Assembly: GCF_010726085.1 (NCBI RefSeq)
Contig: NZ_AP022560.1
Coordinates: 5,704,001-5,768,000, forward strand
Origin: Mycolicibacterium moriokaense
GTDB lineage: Bacteria > Actinomycetota > Actinomycetes > Mycobacteriales > Mycobacteriaceae
Reading direction: 5' to 3'
DNA length: 64,000 bases
Shown here: one piece after another, positions 1 to 8,686 of the stretch
How positions within the stretch are numbered: position 1 is the first letter of the stretch
How the letters are laid out: the number at the start of each line of letters is the position of its first letter
Notes under the pieces: generated by a model
Told to the model about the DNA's origin: nothing
Seen by the model: only the letters and a program-made list of their open reading frames with translations
Databases searched by the model: none
Program-made: the position numbers and the translations under genes

Positions 1-1125
1 TGCCTTCAGGTTCAGCGTCGGCGGGATGACCCCGTCGCGCAGCGCCTGCACCGTCAGCACCGCCTCGACCGCACCTGCGGCACCCAACGAATGGCCCAGT
101 GCCGCCTTCGGCGCATACACCGCCGCCGAGTGGTCGCCGAGGGCGCGGCGGATCGCGCGGGCCTCGGCGAGGTCGCCGTGCTTGGTGCCGGTGGCGTGCG
201 CGTTGATGTGGTCGATGTCCGTCGGCGTCACCCCGGCCAGCTCGATCGCCCGGGTGATCGCGTCGCCCGCCCGCTCTCCCGTCGGGTCCGGGTCGACGAC
301 GTCGAAGGCGTCGGACGTGATGGCCGCGCCCATCAGCCGCGCCAGGATCGGCGCGCCGCGGGCCTTGGCGTGCTCCTCGGTCTCGATGAGCATCAGCGCG
401 CCGGCCTCGCCGAGGACCATGCCGTCGCGGTCGGTGTCGAAGGGACGGCACGCGGCGGCCGGGTCGTCGTTGTTGGACGCCAGCCAGCCGAGGTTGGTGA
501 ACGACGCAACCGGCACCGCCTCGATGTAGTTCTCGACGCCGCCGCAGATGGCGATGTCGGCTTCGCCGAGGATGATGCCCTGCCAGGCCTCCGCGATGGC
601 GGCGGCGCCCGACGCGTCGGCCAGCACCGGTGACGTGATGCCCGCCTTGGCCTGGAAGTCGAGCCCCACCGAGGCGGCGGGCGCGTTCGGCATGTGCATC
701 TGCACCGCGAGCGGGTTGGCAGCGCGCACGCCGCGTTGCTTGAAGTCGTCGTACAGCGAGATCATCGCCTGGGTGCTGGCCAGCGCGAGCCCGATCGAGA
801 CGAGCAGGCGACGGGTGTCGACCTCGGGGGATCCGGCGGCCTCCCACAGCCGGCGGCCCAGCACACGCGACATCTTCTGCATGTACGACAGCCGGCGCAG
901 CTCGACCCGGTTGAGGTGCTGGTCGAAATCCTCGCGGAGTGGACCACCGATGCGGATGGGCAGGTTGTATTCCTTGACGAACGGCTTGTCCAGTCGGCGA
1001 ATGCCGCTCTGCCCCTCCAGCAGTTGCTGCCAGGTGTCTTCGGGGTCGGTGGCCAGCGCGTTGGTCGACGCCAGCGCGGTAACGACGACATCGGGAAGAC
1101 CGCCGCCGGTCGTTCTACTGGCCAT
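1..1125 (-). CDS. KasB-like beta-ketoacyl-ACP synthase, catalytic Cys replaced by Asp (3' end cut off)
   Basis: The first 375 residues are visible; the C-terminus lies beyond base 1. The protein is clearly of the KasA/KasB type (FAS-II condensing enzymes of mycolate chain elongation). The other catalytic residues are present: His310 in NAHATGT, Lys340 in YAPKAALGHS and His345. At the nucleophile position, where KasA/KasB have an ACxSG motif, this protein reads VLADASGAAAIAEAW, so residue 170 is Asp (GAC at 616-618). A normal Claisen-condensing mechanism is therefore unlikely; it could be a decarboxylase-like or chain-length-factor-like partner. It is not next to fabD, acpM or accD6, so it is not the main kas locus. 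The start ATG at 1125 follows a GAAGGA box. Family assignment is firm; function is open. Confidence 0.9.
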   Translation of the reverse strand, partial: MASRTTGGGLPDVVVTALASTNALATDPEDTWQQLLEGQSGIRRLDKPFVKEYNLPIRIGGPLREDFDQHLNRVELRRLSYMQKMSRVLGRRLWEAAGSPEVDTRRLLVSIGLALASTQAMISLYDDFKQRGVRAANPLAVQMHMPNAPAASVGLDFQAKAGITSPVLADASGAAAIAEAWQGIILGEADIAICGGVENYIEAVPVASFTNLGWLASNNDDPAAACRPFDTDRDGMVLGEAGALMLIETEEHAKARGAPILARLMGAAITSDAFDVVDPDPTGERAGDAITRAIELAGVTPTDIDHINAHATGTKHGDLAEARAIRRALGDHSAAVYAPKAALGHSLGAAGAVEAVLTVQALRDGVIPPTLNLKA

Positions 1126-1352
1126 GGGTCACCAAAGTCCTTCACTCAGCTAGCGGACCTGGTCGTGATTTCCCCAATCTACGACGGAATATGCACCGCC
1201 GCAGCGACTTCTTCGATCCGCACACTCCAGCAACGGTTCTAGCGTAAACGACAGCTCTTCGGTCACCGACGAAGGGGCCGATCGCGTCTAACTCGACCGG
1301 CGGGAATCACGCCGAAATCATCAGGCAGGCACCGATGTTCGAGGACGGCGCG

Positions 1353-1850
1353 CTAGAGGACTGCGTCCTCGGCGCCGAGGCGCCCCGACCAGACGGCGCT
1401 CTCGGCCTTGGCGATGCCCATGAGGCTGTGGGCGAGGTCCCAGAGTTTGCTGTCGCGCTCCTCGAGAGATGCGGACAGGCCCGCCGCGCAGCGCATCACC
1501 GTCGCGCCGAGGTTCTGGGACGTCATGTAGGGCACCACGAGCAACTTCGCGCAGGCGGTGCGGCCCTCCACCATCATCAGCCGGGGACGGCGCGGGCCAG
1601 GCCGGTCAATGACGCGAGCGCCGGTGACGATCGACTCGAGGTCGACCGGCCCCTCGGTGGGCGACCAGTTGATCCCGATGTCGACGATCTCGCCGAGCGG
1701 GGCGTGCAGCACACCGATGAGCTCGGGCAGCTCCGAGGCGACCGACGCGGAGTGGGGCCACCACGCTCCGTCGATGTCGGCGCCCAGCTGTCGTGCGAGT
1801 AGAAGTCGTACGGGGCGGGCCACCCGCCGCGTCCCCGACAGACCGTTCAC
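1353..1850 (-). CDS. DUF5994 family protein
   Basis: This 165-residue protein resembles the actinobacterial DUF5994 family, with the characteristic DGAWWPHS segment near residue 27 and a helical C-terminal half. No enzymatic motif is visible and there is no signal peptide, so it is probably cytosolic. The start is GTG at 1850; its first bases overlap the TGA of the small upstream ORF (GTGA), so the two are translationally coupled. The function of the family is unknown. Confidence 0.8.
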   Translation of the reverse strand: MNGLSGTRRVARPVRLLLARQLGADIDGAWWPHSASVASELPELIGVLHAPLGEIVDIGINWSPTEGPVDLESIVTGARVIDRPGPRRPRLMMVEGRTACAKLLVVPYMTSQNLGATVMRCAAGLSASLEERDSKLWDLAHSLMGIAKAESAVWSGRLGAEDAVL

Positions 1851-1987
1851 GAGGAAGGCTTAGAAGAAGGCGACTTCTTTTGATCCTGGTCCGAGAAGGT
1901 GGGGTTCTCCGTGCGCTCCGTGGAGGGCGCGCGCTTCGCAGCAACCTGCGGCTCGTAGGGGTGTGAAAACAGGTCCGACGATTCCAT
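1847..1987 (-). CDS. Small hydrophilic protein coupled to the DUF5994 gene
   Basis: This ORF encodes 46 residues, from the ATG at 1987 to the TGA at 1847-1849. An AAGGAC box lies about 8 bases upstream of the ATG, and the stop codon overlaps the GTG start of the DUF5994 gene. The product is charged and Ser/Pro/Lys-rich, ends in SSKPSS, and has no membrane segment or recognised domain. The ribosome binding site and GTGA overlap are the reasons to accept such a short gene. No function can be proposed. Confidence 0.5.
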   Translation of the reverse strand: MESSDLFSHPYEPQVAAKRAPSTERTENPTFSDQDQKKSPSSKPSS

Positions 1988-2171
1988 AGGACACGTCCTT
2001 AAAACGTACGGGTACAGCCCGTACATACGAATTGGGCGAACAGAAATCCGTCCGCAAGCTGATCGCGGGAGCAATGTTGGAAGAATGCTGGGCGAAACGG
2101 CCTACACCCAATTTACCCGATCAATGCCAAGCGCAGTGATGCGCGTCGATCTTCGGTCCTAAAAACGCGCT

Positions 2172-2202
2172 GTGGGCTGGCGGGAAATACCCACCAGCCC
2201 AC
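2172..2202 (-). terminator. Rho-independent terminator of the cold-shock gene
   Basis: A 13-bp stem (2172-2184 paired with 2190-2202, one mismatch) closes an AAATA loop just downstream of the cold-shock stop codon. Read on the minus strand it is followed, six bases later, by a TTTTT run (2165-2161). Confidence 0.7.
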
Positions 2203-2217
2203 GCGACGAAGATCTGG

Positions 2218-2421
2218 TTAAACCGCTGTCACACCGGTTGCCTGCGGGCCCTTGGCCCCCTGCTCGATGTTGAATTCGACCCGCTGGTTCTCCTCGAGCG
2301 ACTTGAAGCCGCTGCCCTGGATCTCGCTGAAGTGAACAAAAACGTCGTCCGCTCCACCGTCGGGAGCGATGAAGCCGAAGCCCTTATCGCTGTTGAACCA
2401 TTTCACAGTTCCCTGCGTCAT
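2218..2421 (-). CDS. cspA: Cold-shock protein CspA
   Basis: This 67-residue single cold-shock domain protein has both RNA/ssDNA-binding motifs, KGFGFI (RNP1) and VFVHF (RNP2), at the usual positions, and is nearly identical in length to mycobacterial CspA. Such proteins bind single-stranded RNA/DNA and act as RNA chaperones. The gene is monocistronic, with a strong terminator at 2172-2202 and a long upstream leader, as is usual for csp genes. Identification is secure. Confidence 0.95.
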   Translation of the reverse strand: MTQGTVKWFNSDKGFGFIAPDGGADDVFVHFSEIQGSGFKSLEENQRVEFNIEQGAKGPQATGVTAV

Positions 2422-2742
2422 ACTTTTCTACTTCTCTCATTGTGATTGGATGTCGAAAAACACCCAGGTCAACCGTAGCACGGTCTGCCGATAAAGCGTA
2501 TTCGCTTGTGCTGGAATATCTTTCGTCCAGTTCCGGGGGTCGGCGTGCGCGCTCTGTCGATTTTCCTTGCGTGCCAACGCTTCTGCAGCGGCTGGCTGCA
2601 CGCATCGCCGCAAGTGGTTGCGACACGGTCACGGAAGCATATCCATCCGGGTACCAGTAGTCACAAAAACCCCACTGATCACTATGGTCACATCAGCCCC
2701 CAAAGACGTCTTTTGCGACGTCGTGCCCCTGAAAGGTGTGAC
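2422..2742. other. Divergent intergenic region between cspA and the DUF4185 gene
   Basis: This stretch of about 320 bases must hold the cspA leader and promoter (leftward) and the promoter of the secreted DUF4185 gene (rightward). Reading frames continue upstream of the DUF4185 ATG, but the signal peptide begins exactly at 2743, so I see no gene here and no clear conserved promoter element. Confidence 0.5.
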
Positions 2743-4092
2743 ATGTCGCCGCGACTTCTCATCGCAACGGCTTCGGTTGCCTCGGCCACCGCACTGACCG
2801 TCGCGATGGGTGTCCTGCCATCCGCGTTCGCCGCACCGTGCACGGGTCCCGCCGCGGCCATTCAACCTCCGACGACGGCGAACACCGGCGAGACGCCGGA
2901 CCTGCCCGGCGACGGTCGACCGCGGGGTCAACGGCCGACCGGCACGAATGACGGCGCCCCGCTGCCCCACCTGGGCCAGATCCCGCGCTCCGGGCAGATC
3001 GAGCAGCAGGCCGCGGTCGTCCCCGACCCGGCGCGACCGGTTCCCGATGCGAACCCCGTCAATCCGCCGGCGCCACCGGCGCCGTCGCCGCCGGGCACCT
3101 CCCTCGTCGGCTGGGTGACCGGGCCGGAAAGCCCGAACGACACGGTCAAGCGGTTCGCCATCACCGGGACCGACCTCGGCATCATGTGGGACAACGGCAA
3201 TGGCGAAGTGTTGATGGCGTTCGGCGACACCTACGGCTACTGCAGTGTGCGCGGCCAACAGTGGCGCTACAACGTGTTGATGCGCAGCCGCGACGGCACG
3301 CTGACCAACACCGTGGCGGCGTCGAGTTCACCGCTGTGGGCGCAGGGCCTTTCGAAGCAGATCATCAACAGCATCAGGTGGGCGCCGACAGAGAAGGGCA
3401 TCATCCCGACGGCGGGCATCTCGGTGGGCGGCAAGCAGTACATCAACTTCATGTCGATCAAGAACTGGGACAGCGACGGCCGGTGGACGACGAACTTCTC
3501 GGCGATCGCGGTCTCGCCCGACAACGGTGAGCGCTGGGGCGTGTATCCGGACTCCGTGCGCCCGGCCGCGCCCAACAACGTGCAGCGGGCGCGCTACGTG
3601 CCGGGCAACGAGAACTTCCAGCAGGGAGCGTTCCTCAAACCCGGGCCTGGAGATCCCTACATCTACTCCTTCGGCACCCCCTCGGGGCGTGGGGGCTCCG
3701 CATACATCTCGCGGGTGCTGCCGGCGGGCATCCCCGACCCTCGCAGGTACGAGTACTGGAACGGTGATTCGAACTCCTGGGTGCCGGGGGATCCAGCGGC
3801 AGCGACGCCGGTGATCCCGGGGCCGGTAAGCGAGATGTCGGCGCAGTTCAACACCTATCTCAAGCAGTACCTGGTGCTCTACGGCAACGGCGCGAACGAC
3901 ATGGTCATGCGGACCGCACCCGCGCCGCAGGGGCCGTGGAGCCCGGAGCGGCTGCTGGTGCCGTCGATGCAGTTCCCCGGTGGTATCTATGCGCCGTTCC
4001 TGCATCCGTGGTCGACGGGTAAGGAGTTGTACTACAACGTGTCGCTGTGGTCGGCGTACAACGTGATGCTGATGAGAACCGTTCTGCCGTAA
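2743..4092 (+). CDS. Secreted DUF4185 domain protein
   Basis: This 449-residue protein begins with a Sec signal peptide (positively charged start, hydrophobic segment, cleavage after SAFA near residue 28). A Pro/Gly-rich linker to about residue 120 leads into a DUF4185 domain, a beta-propeller-like fold related to sialidase/arabinanase-type proteins. Segments such as MWDNGNGEVLMAFGDTYG and the repeated Trp/Gly-rich blades fit this domain. The role is unknown; an extracytoplasmic carbohydrate-related function is plausible. The frame is open upstream, but ATG 2743 follows GAAAGG and begins the signal peptide. A hairpin terminator follows at 4103-4139. Confidence 0.85.
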   Translation: MSPRLLIATASVASATALTVAMGVLPSAFAAPCTGPAAAIQPPTTANTGETPDLPGDGRPRGQRPTGTNDGAPLPHLGQIPRSGQIEQQAAVVPDPARPVPDANPVNPPAPPAPSPPGTSLVGWVTGPESPNDTVKRFAITGTDLGIMWDNGNGEVLMAFGDTYGYCSVRGQQWRYNVLMRSRDGTLTNTVAASSSPLWAQGLSKQIINSIRWAPTEKGIIPTAGISVGGKQYINFMSIKNWDSDGRWTTNFSAIAVSPDNGERWGVYPDSVRPAAPNNVQRARYVPGNENFQQGAFLKPGPGDPYIYSFGTPSGRGGSAYISRVLPAGIPDPRRYEYWNGDSNSWVPGDPAAATPVIPGPVSEMSAQFNTYLKQYLVLYGNGANDMVMRTAPAPQGPWSPERLLVPSMQFPGGIYAPFLHPWSTGKELYYNVSLWSAYNVMLMRTVLP

Positions 4093-4102
4093 GGCAGTAC
4101 AC

Positions 4103-4139
4103 AGCTATGCCCGGTGTCGGGGAGGCGCCGGGCATAGCT
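4103..4139 (+). terminator. Hairpin terminator after the DUF4185 gene
   Basis: A perfect 12-bp inverted repeat, AGCTATGCCCGG (4103-4114) and CCGGGCATAGCT (4128-4139), separated by 13 bases, lies 11 bases after the stop codon and is followed by TGTTTG. The U-run is weak, as is common in mycobacteria. Confidence 0.7.
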
Positions 4140-4149
4140 TGTTTGCAGC

Positions 4150-4219
4150 CCTATGGGCGACATTCACACCATGGCTGTTCGAGTCTGACCACAGCCGTGG
4201 TGTGAATCTCGCGCATAGG
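4150..4219. promoter_or_regulatory. Long imperfect palindrome upstream of the amidase gene
   Basis: Bases 4150-4178 and 4191-4219 form a 29-bp inverted repeat with 26 Watson-Crick pairs, one G-T pair and two mismatches, around a 12-base spacer. The element lies 28-97 bases before the amidase ATG. If the amidase mRNA is leaderless (a TACATA hexamer sits about 10 bases before the ATG), the right arm would cover the -35 region, as expected for an operator. An RNA hairpin is the alternative. Confidence 0.5.
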
Positions 4220-4246
4220 AGTGAATCGGTTACATATCGTGCAGTC

Positions 4247-4939
4247 ATGGACGTAGTTCCGCACGTGTCCCGTCGCCGACTGCTGCAGTTGGGAGCCGCG
4301 GGATTGGCGCTGACCTGCTTGAGCCAGCCCACGGCAGCGGCGACGGTGAACCCTGTGGTCTTGTGCCGGGATGCCTGGGGTGCGCAACCGCCCCGTCCTG
4401 GTGGTGCGCCCAATCCCCTCAGCCTTATGACGCTGCACCACACCGAGGTGGTTCTGGGCAACAACGCCAACGCGCCGGCTCGACTCCGCCAACATCAGCA
4501 TTACCACCAGGACACGCAGGGGTGGATCGACATCGCCTACCACTACAGCGTCGACCGCAACGGGAACATCTACCAGCTGCGCGACCCGCATCTCGTCGGC
4601 GATACCGCGACCACCTACGACCCGACCGGTCACTTCCTCGTCGTCTGCGAGGGCGACTTCGACAAGGAGGCGGTGTCGGAGGACCAACTGAACGGGACGG
4701 CGTTGGTATTCGCCTGGGCTGCGCAACAATTCGGCATACCCACCGGCACATTGGCGGGGCATCGGGACTTCGCTCCCAAAACGACATGTCCTGGCGCAAG
4801 TCTCTACGACCACGTCGCGTCCGGCGACCTCCAGAACCGGGTGGACAGTCTGCTGGCCGCAGGCCCCGTAGCTCTGCCGACGGTCTGCGGGCCCGAGGCG
4901 GACGAGATCGTCAGAGAGATCGAGGCGGGTCTGCGGTAG
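4247..4939 (+). CDS. Tat-exported peptidoglycan-recognition-type N-acetylmuramoyl-L-alanine amidase
   Basis: This 230-residue protein begins with a twin-arginine signal (SRRRLLQLGAAGLALTC). An amidase_2/PGRP domain follows. Putative zinc and catalytic residues are the His pair in LHHTEVV, the Tyr of DIAYHYSVD, the His of GHRDFAP and the Cys of KTTCPG, matching the H-Y-H-C pattern of T7-lysozyme-like amidases. It should cleave the bond between MurNAc and L-Ala in peptidoglycan outside the membrane. The start at ATG 4247 is chosen because the Tat signal begins there; no ribosome binding site is evident, consistent with a leaderless mRNA. The palindrome at 4150-4219 probably controls it. Confidence 0.88.
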   Translation: MDVVPHVSRRRLLQLGAAGLALTCLSQPTAAATVNPVVLCRDAWGAQPPRPGGAPNPLSLMTLHHTEVVLGNNANAPARLRQHQHYHQDTQGWIDIAYHYSVDRNGNIYQLRDPHLVGDTATTYDPTGHFLVVCEGDFDKEAVSEDQLNGTALVFAWAAQQFGIPTGTLAGHRDFAPKTTCPGASLYDHVASGDLQNRVDSLLAAGPVALPTVCGPEADEIVREIEAGLR

Positions 4940-4945
4940 GCGCGC

Positions 4946-5530
4946 CTATCGAGGCCCGTCGACCTCGAACGTCCCGGCGTCATCTCGGAAGACCACCTGG
5001 ACTCTGCGTTTGGCACCGTTGATGGTCACATCGCAGGTGAAGCCTTCGCCCTGTTTGACTTTCGGATTCTTGCCGTCATTGCACCTGACCGCCGAAACCT
5101 CGTTCGCGCCATAGCCGTTGATCGGATCGCTGAGGATCTGCTTCACCCCGGCCTCAGCCTGCGCGACATCGAGAACCGTTCCGCTGCCCAAGCTTCCCGA
5201 GAACCACAGCCCGCCAAGCAGAGCCAGTCCGCCAAGCACGACGATGGCGACGATCGCACCGGCGATCATCGGTCCGCGCGCCGGCTTCGGAGGCGCCGGA
5301 CGCGTGGGCGGTTGCTGCTGCCAGTACGGCTGCTGAGTCTGCGGCTGGTGCCACCCAGGCTGCTGATGCGGCGGGTATGACGGCCGCGGCGGCGGATACC
5401 CCTGCGGCGGATACGGCTGACGCGGCTGCTGCGGCGGCGGATACGCGGGCCTACCCTGCGGCGGAGCACCACCTGGACGCACCCACCACGGATCGCCCTG
5501 ACCCTGACCCTGTCCCGGCGGGCGCGTCAT
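4946..5530 (-). CDS. Membrane-anchored DUF4333 protein with Pro/Gln/Tyr-rich cytoplasmic tail
   Basis: This 194-residue protein has an N-terminal low-complexity half of Pro, Gln, Tyr and Trp (about residues 1-95), one membrane helix (around AGAIVAIVVLGGLALLGGLW) and a C-terminal DUF4333 domain with a conserved Cys pair (RCNDGK and FTCDV). Topology is probably cytoplasmic tail inside, DUF4333 outside. Its ATG at 5530 overlaps the TGA of the preceding metallopeptidase (ATGA), so the two are coupled and may act together at the envelope. The function of DUF4333 is not established. Confidence 0.8.
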   Translation of the reverse strand: MTRPPGQGQGQGDPWWVRPGGAPPQGRPAYPPPQQPRQPYPPQGYPPPRPSYPPHQQPGWHQPQTQQPYWQQQPPTRPAPPKPARGPMIAGAIVAIVVLGGLALLGGLWFSGSLGSGTVLDVAQAEAGVKQILSDPINGYGANEVSAVRCNDGKNPKVKQGEGFTCDVTINGAKRRVQVVFRDDAGTFEVDGPR

Positions 5531-6972
5531 GAGAACCGCTCGAAGCACTCGTCGACTCCGCTGGAAAGCCCGAGGCGATACGCAAGAATCCGCGTGAAAC
5601 CCGCAGGCGCCGAGACGCCGTTGACGTCGCTGGCGACCATGCCGTTCGTCAACAGCCCCGCCACCGCTTCATCGGTGTCCCCCGGCGACAGGACGAAGTC
5701 GGCGCCGTCCTCGGCGGTCATCCGTCCCTGCGCCACACCCGTCAAACACGCTGTGCGCAAGGCTGATACGGGTGTGTTTATCCTGACGCCGCGCTCCTTC
5801 TGCAACGCCAGCGTGTAGCGGGACGTCACCATCGACAACGCGGTGTTGTCGCCTTGCACCAGAACCTCGTCCTCGTCCTCGTTCTTGGTCGCACCAGCGG
5901 CCTGCAGCGCGGGCATGTCGACAAAGATCTTGTTGGAATCGGGACAGTAGGCCGTCGGTTCGGTGATCGTCGCGCCGGTGCAGTCGACGCGGTCGGTCGT
6001 CAGCGTCGGCGGCGAGACGGGCTCGAACGTCGTCTTCAAGACATCCATCAACTTCGACAATGTGTCGTCGTTGATCGGGCTGTCCAGCGTCGTTTCGTAT
6101 CCGGACGTCACGTGCTCGGGCAGATCACCCTGCCGCCTGATGATCTCGTCCATGTCGATCGCGGCGCACTGGTCCGCGCCGCCGGTGAAGCCCAACTGAA
6201 ACGCGCTGACCCGGTCGAGCGCCGAACCGTGCGGATCCTCCGCAGGCCCACCTTCGAGCCGGTCGCGAATGTAGATCACGCCGGCGAGCACATGGTTGAG
6301 ACCGTCGCCGGTACTCAATGTGAATCGTGGCGAATCGCCGGCCGCCACCCAATGCAGGTAGACCCCGGCGAAGCAGTCGGCCTGCTGTTCCCTGACCAGA
6401 CCGGGTGTATCGAGGTCGGCCAGCCCGGCCATCCACTGCAGCGCGTGTCCGTACTCGTGTGCAATCACGCCGACGACACCCATGTCACCGAAGTACTGCT
6501 GCGCGACGGGCAGAAAGATGCCGCGGTCCCAGATCATCGTGTTCAGGTTGTAGCAGAACGCGGCGTTCGGAGCCTGATACATCTCCGACCCGCACAGCGG
6601 CGGGGTCGACGGGTCGTCCGAATCGTAGGAGATGAGCGTGGCCACCGGGACGAACTCACCGGGCAGATATTTTTCGTAGTTCTTCGCCCAGAATTCCTGA
6701 ATGTCGTTGACCGACAACAGCGCCAGCTTGTCCATCGGTCCGTTGTCGGTCATCTCGACGGTGCCCTCGGGCGCGGGTGCATTCGGCCGCGGGCCACTGG
6801 GCCCCTCGGTCACCGGCAGGCCGCCGACCCGGTCAGGGTTGAAGAGCATCGACGTCGCCCGCCCGTTGACCACCGTCGGCGTGCATCCCGCCAACAGCAA
6901 CGCCACGCAGGCCACCACGAGCCCCAACCGGGCTGCTCCGTTGCGGCCGCGACCGGTCACCACGTCGTTCAC
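5527..6972 (-). CDS. Putative lipoprotein zinc metallopeptidase (LpqM-like)
   Basis: This protein of about 481 residues begins with a lipoprotein signal (LLLAGC lipobox, near residue 31). A central HEYGH zinc-binding motif (VIAHEYGHALQW) is followed by a downstream EQQADCFAGVY segment that supplies the third-ligand region typical of neutral zinc metallopeptidases. It should be anchored to the outer face of the membrane. The overall pattern resembles mycobacterial LpqM-type lipoprotein peptidases, but that orthology is not proven. The start GTG 6972 is preferred over TTG 6978 because GAGGGG sits at better spacing. Its stop overlaps the start of the DUF4333 gene. Confidence 0.78.
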   Translation of the reverse strand: MNDVVTGRGRNGAARLGLVVACVALLLAGCTPTVVNGRATSMLFNPDRVGGLPVTEGPSGPRPNAPAPEGTVEMTDNGPMDKLALLSVNDIQEFWAKNYEKYLPGEFVPVATLISYDSDDPSTPPLCGSEMYQAPNAAFCYNLNTMIWDRGIFLPVAQQYFGDMGVVGVIAHEYGHALQWMAGLADLDTPGLVREQQADCFAGVYLHWVAAGDSPRFTLSTGDGLNHVLAGVIYIRDRLEGGPAEDPHGSALDRVSAFQLGFTGGADQCAAIDMDEIIRRQGDLPEHVTSGYETTLDSPINDDTLSKLMDVLKTTFEPVSPPTLTTDRVDCTGATITEPTAYCPDSNKIFVDMPALQAAGATKNEDEDEVLVQGDNTALSMVTSRYTLALQKERGVRINTPVSALRTACLTGVAQGRMTAEDGADFVLSPGDTDEAVAGLLTNGMVASDVNGVSAPAGFTRILAYRLGLSSGVDECFERFS

Positions 6973-7141
6973 TCGCAATTACCCCTCACAGGTGCCACAT
7001 TCTCTCCCAACTCTGCCGCGTTCGGCCCATTTCAGCAGGGCGAATAGCCGAACAACCCATCGGGGCGGCCACCACATCCTCATAACCCCTCGCACCGCTC
7101 CTGCGGGCTGGGGATACTCGTCTTCAAGGAGGGAGATCAAC

Positions 7142-8686
7142 GTGGCGTCAGGTAGCGCACGTGTCGGCCAGATGTTCGGCCATTACCGGCTGACCGGCCT
7201 TATCGGCCGGGGCGGTATGGGAGAGGTGTACCGAGCGGAGGACACGAGGAAAGGCCGGACGGTCGCGCTGAAGATCCTCGCGGAGCAGTACTGGCAGGAC
7301 GAGAAGTTCAGGACGCGTTTCCAGCGTGAGTCGCGGGCGGCCGCCGTTCTTCAAGAACCACACGTGATTCCGATCCACGACTGGGGTGAGATCGACGGCC
7401 ATCCCTACATCGACATGCGGCTCGTCGACGGTCGGACGCTGCAGGAGGTGCTTGCCGACGGGCCGCTTTCCGCTTCGCGCGCTGTGCAGATCGTCAACGG
7501 AGTCGCCGCGGCTCTCGACGCAGCGCATGAGGCGCGGCTGATCCATCGAGACGTCAAGCCGCAGAACATCATCGTCACGCCGTCGGACTTCCCCTATCTC
7601 GTCGACTTCGGCATCGCAGAAGCCAAGGGCGACAGCGGGTTGACGGCAACGGGAATGCACATCGGCACGTTCGCCTACATGGCCCCGGAACGGTTCCGCA
7701 ACCAGGACGCCACGCCCGCGGTCGACGTGTACGCACTGGCGTGTGTCCTCTACGAATGCCTCACCGGCGTCGCGCCATTCCAATCGGGCAGCCTCGAGGT
7801 GGTCATGACGGCACACCTGTTCTCGCCGCCACCGCAGCCCAGCCTCGCGAACCGGAACCTGTCGCCGGCCTTCGACGAGGTCATCGCCCGCGGTATGGCC
7901 AAAGAGCCCGACGACCGCTACGGCAGCTGCGGCGCGCTGGGGCGAGCGGCACAACGCGCGCTGCAGGCCGACACCGTGATCGAGCGGCAACCGAGACCCC
8001 CGAATCCGCCGTCCCCGCCTGCCCCCAATTACCCATTCAGCGGCCCGACCGTCGTGCGGCCGGCCGATATCGCTTCCCCGCAACCGGCCTACCCGTCGTA
8101 CAGCCCGGCCCCGCCTCCTGCACCCGCTTCGACCCCGCGCAAGTGGTTGATACCGGCCGTCATCGGGGTCGTCGCGGTCCTGGCCCTAGGCGGCATCGGG
8201 ATCGTCATCGGATTGCTCGCCAACGACGATCCCCCGCCGGTGGCCACCGCGCCGGATACCCCAGATCCGCGGCCCACCAACCGCGACAGCAAGAGTCCGA
8301 GCCCGAAACCCACGGAAACTCCGCTGTCCGTGGGCTCGCCACCACCGCCACCGCTGGTCGGCAACGACACCAGCGCGAACCCCCAGAGCTGCACCGGCGA
8401 CTACTCGCTGCCCGGCCGCAACGACGTCGGCACTCATGCGCGCAGGGGTTCGGCCGACACATCCTGCCTCTTCACCGAGAATGTGCTCCACGCGTATTGG
8501 CAGACCTACGGCGATGCCAGCCGTGACCTTCGGCAGGTGTCGGCTCCCGGTGCCGTCGACTGTCGCTCGCTACCAGGCGGGATCCCCTGTGACGGGCCGA
8601 ATTTCATCATGGACTGCCAAGCACGCCCCGGTAATGCATACATCACCTGCACAGGCGGCAAGGACGCCGTCGTCTACCTCTACTGA
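7142..8686 (+). CDS. Receptor-type Ser/Thr protein kinase (PknB family)
   Basis: This 514-residue transmembrane kinase has a glycine loop GRGGMGEVY (22-30), catalytic Lys44, HRDVKPQN (Asp137), DFG (Asp155) and a GTFAYMAPERF activation/P+1 segment. All catalytic elements are intact, so it should autophosphorylate and phosphorylate substrates. A Pro-rich juxtamembrane region leads to a single helix at about 335-357 and an extracytoplasmic domain with several Cys residues that I do not recognise, perhaps disulfide-bonded. The GTG start at 7142 follows a strong AAGGAGGGAG box. Its last bases overlap the convergent serine hydrolase gene. Confidence 0.92.
   Translation: MASGSARVGQMFGHYRLTGLIGRGGMGEVYRAEDTRKGRTVALKILAEQYWQDEKFRTRFQRESRAAAVLQEPHVIPIHDWGEIDGHPYIDMRLVDGRTLQEVLADGPLSASRAVQIVNGVAAALDAAHEARLIHRDVKPQNIIVTPSDFPYLVDFGIAEAKGDSGLTATGMHIGTFAYMAPERFRNQDATPAVDVYALACVLYECLTGVAPFQSGSLEVVMTAHLFSPPPQPSLANRNLSPAFDEVIARGMAKEPDDRYGSCGALGRAAQRALQADTVIERQPRPPNPPSPPAPNYPFSGPTVVRPADIASPQPAYPSYSPAPPPAPASTPRKWLIPAVIGVVAVLALGGIGIVIGLLANDDPPPVATAPDTPDPRPTNRDSKSPSPKPTETPLSVGSPPPPPLVGNDTSANPQSCTGDYSLPGRNDVGTHARRGSADTSCLFTENVLHAYWQTYGDASRDLRQVSAPGAVDCRSLPGGIPCDGPNFIMDCQARPGNAYITCTGGKDAVVYLY

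Noticed and set aside
2506..2742. An N-terminal extension of the DUF4185 protein
   Set aside because: The signal peptide starts exactly at ATG 2743 after a GAAAGG box; the upstream codons look like leader sequence.
5854..7047. A 397-codon plus-strand ORF
   Set aside because: It is antisense to the metallopeptidase gene, whose HEYGH motif, lipobox and codon pattern are convincing.
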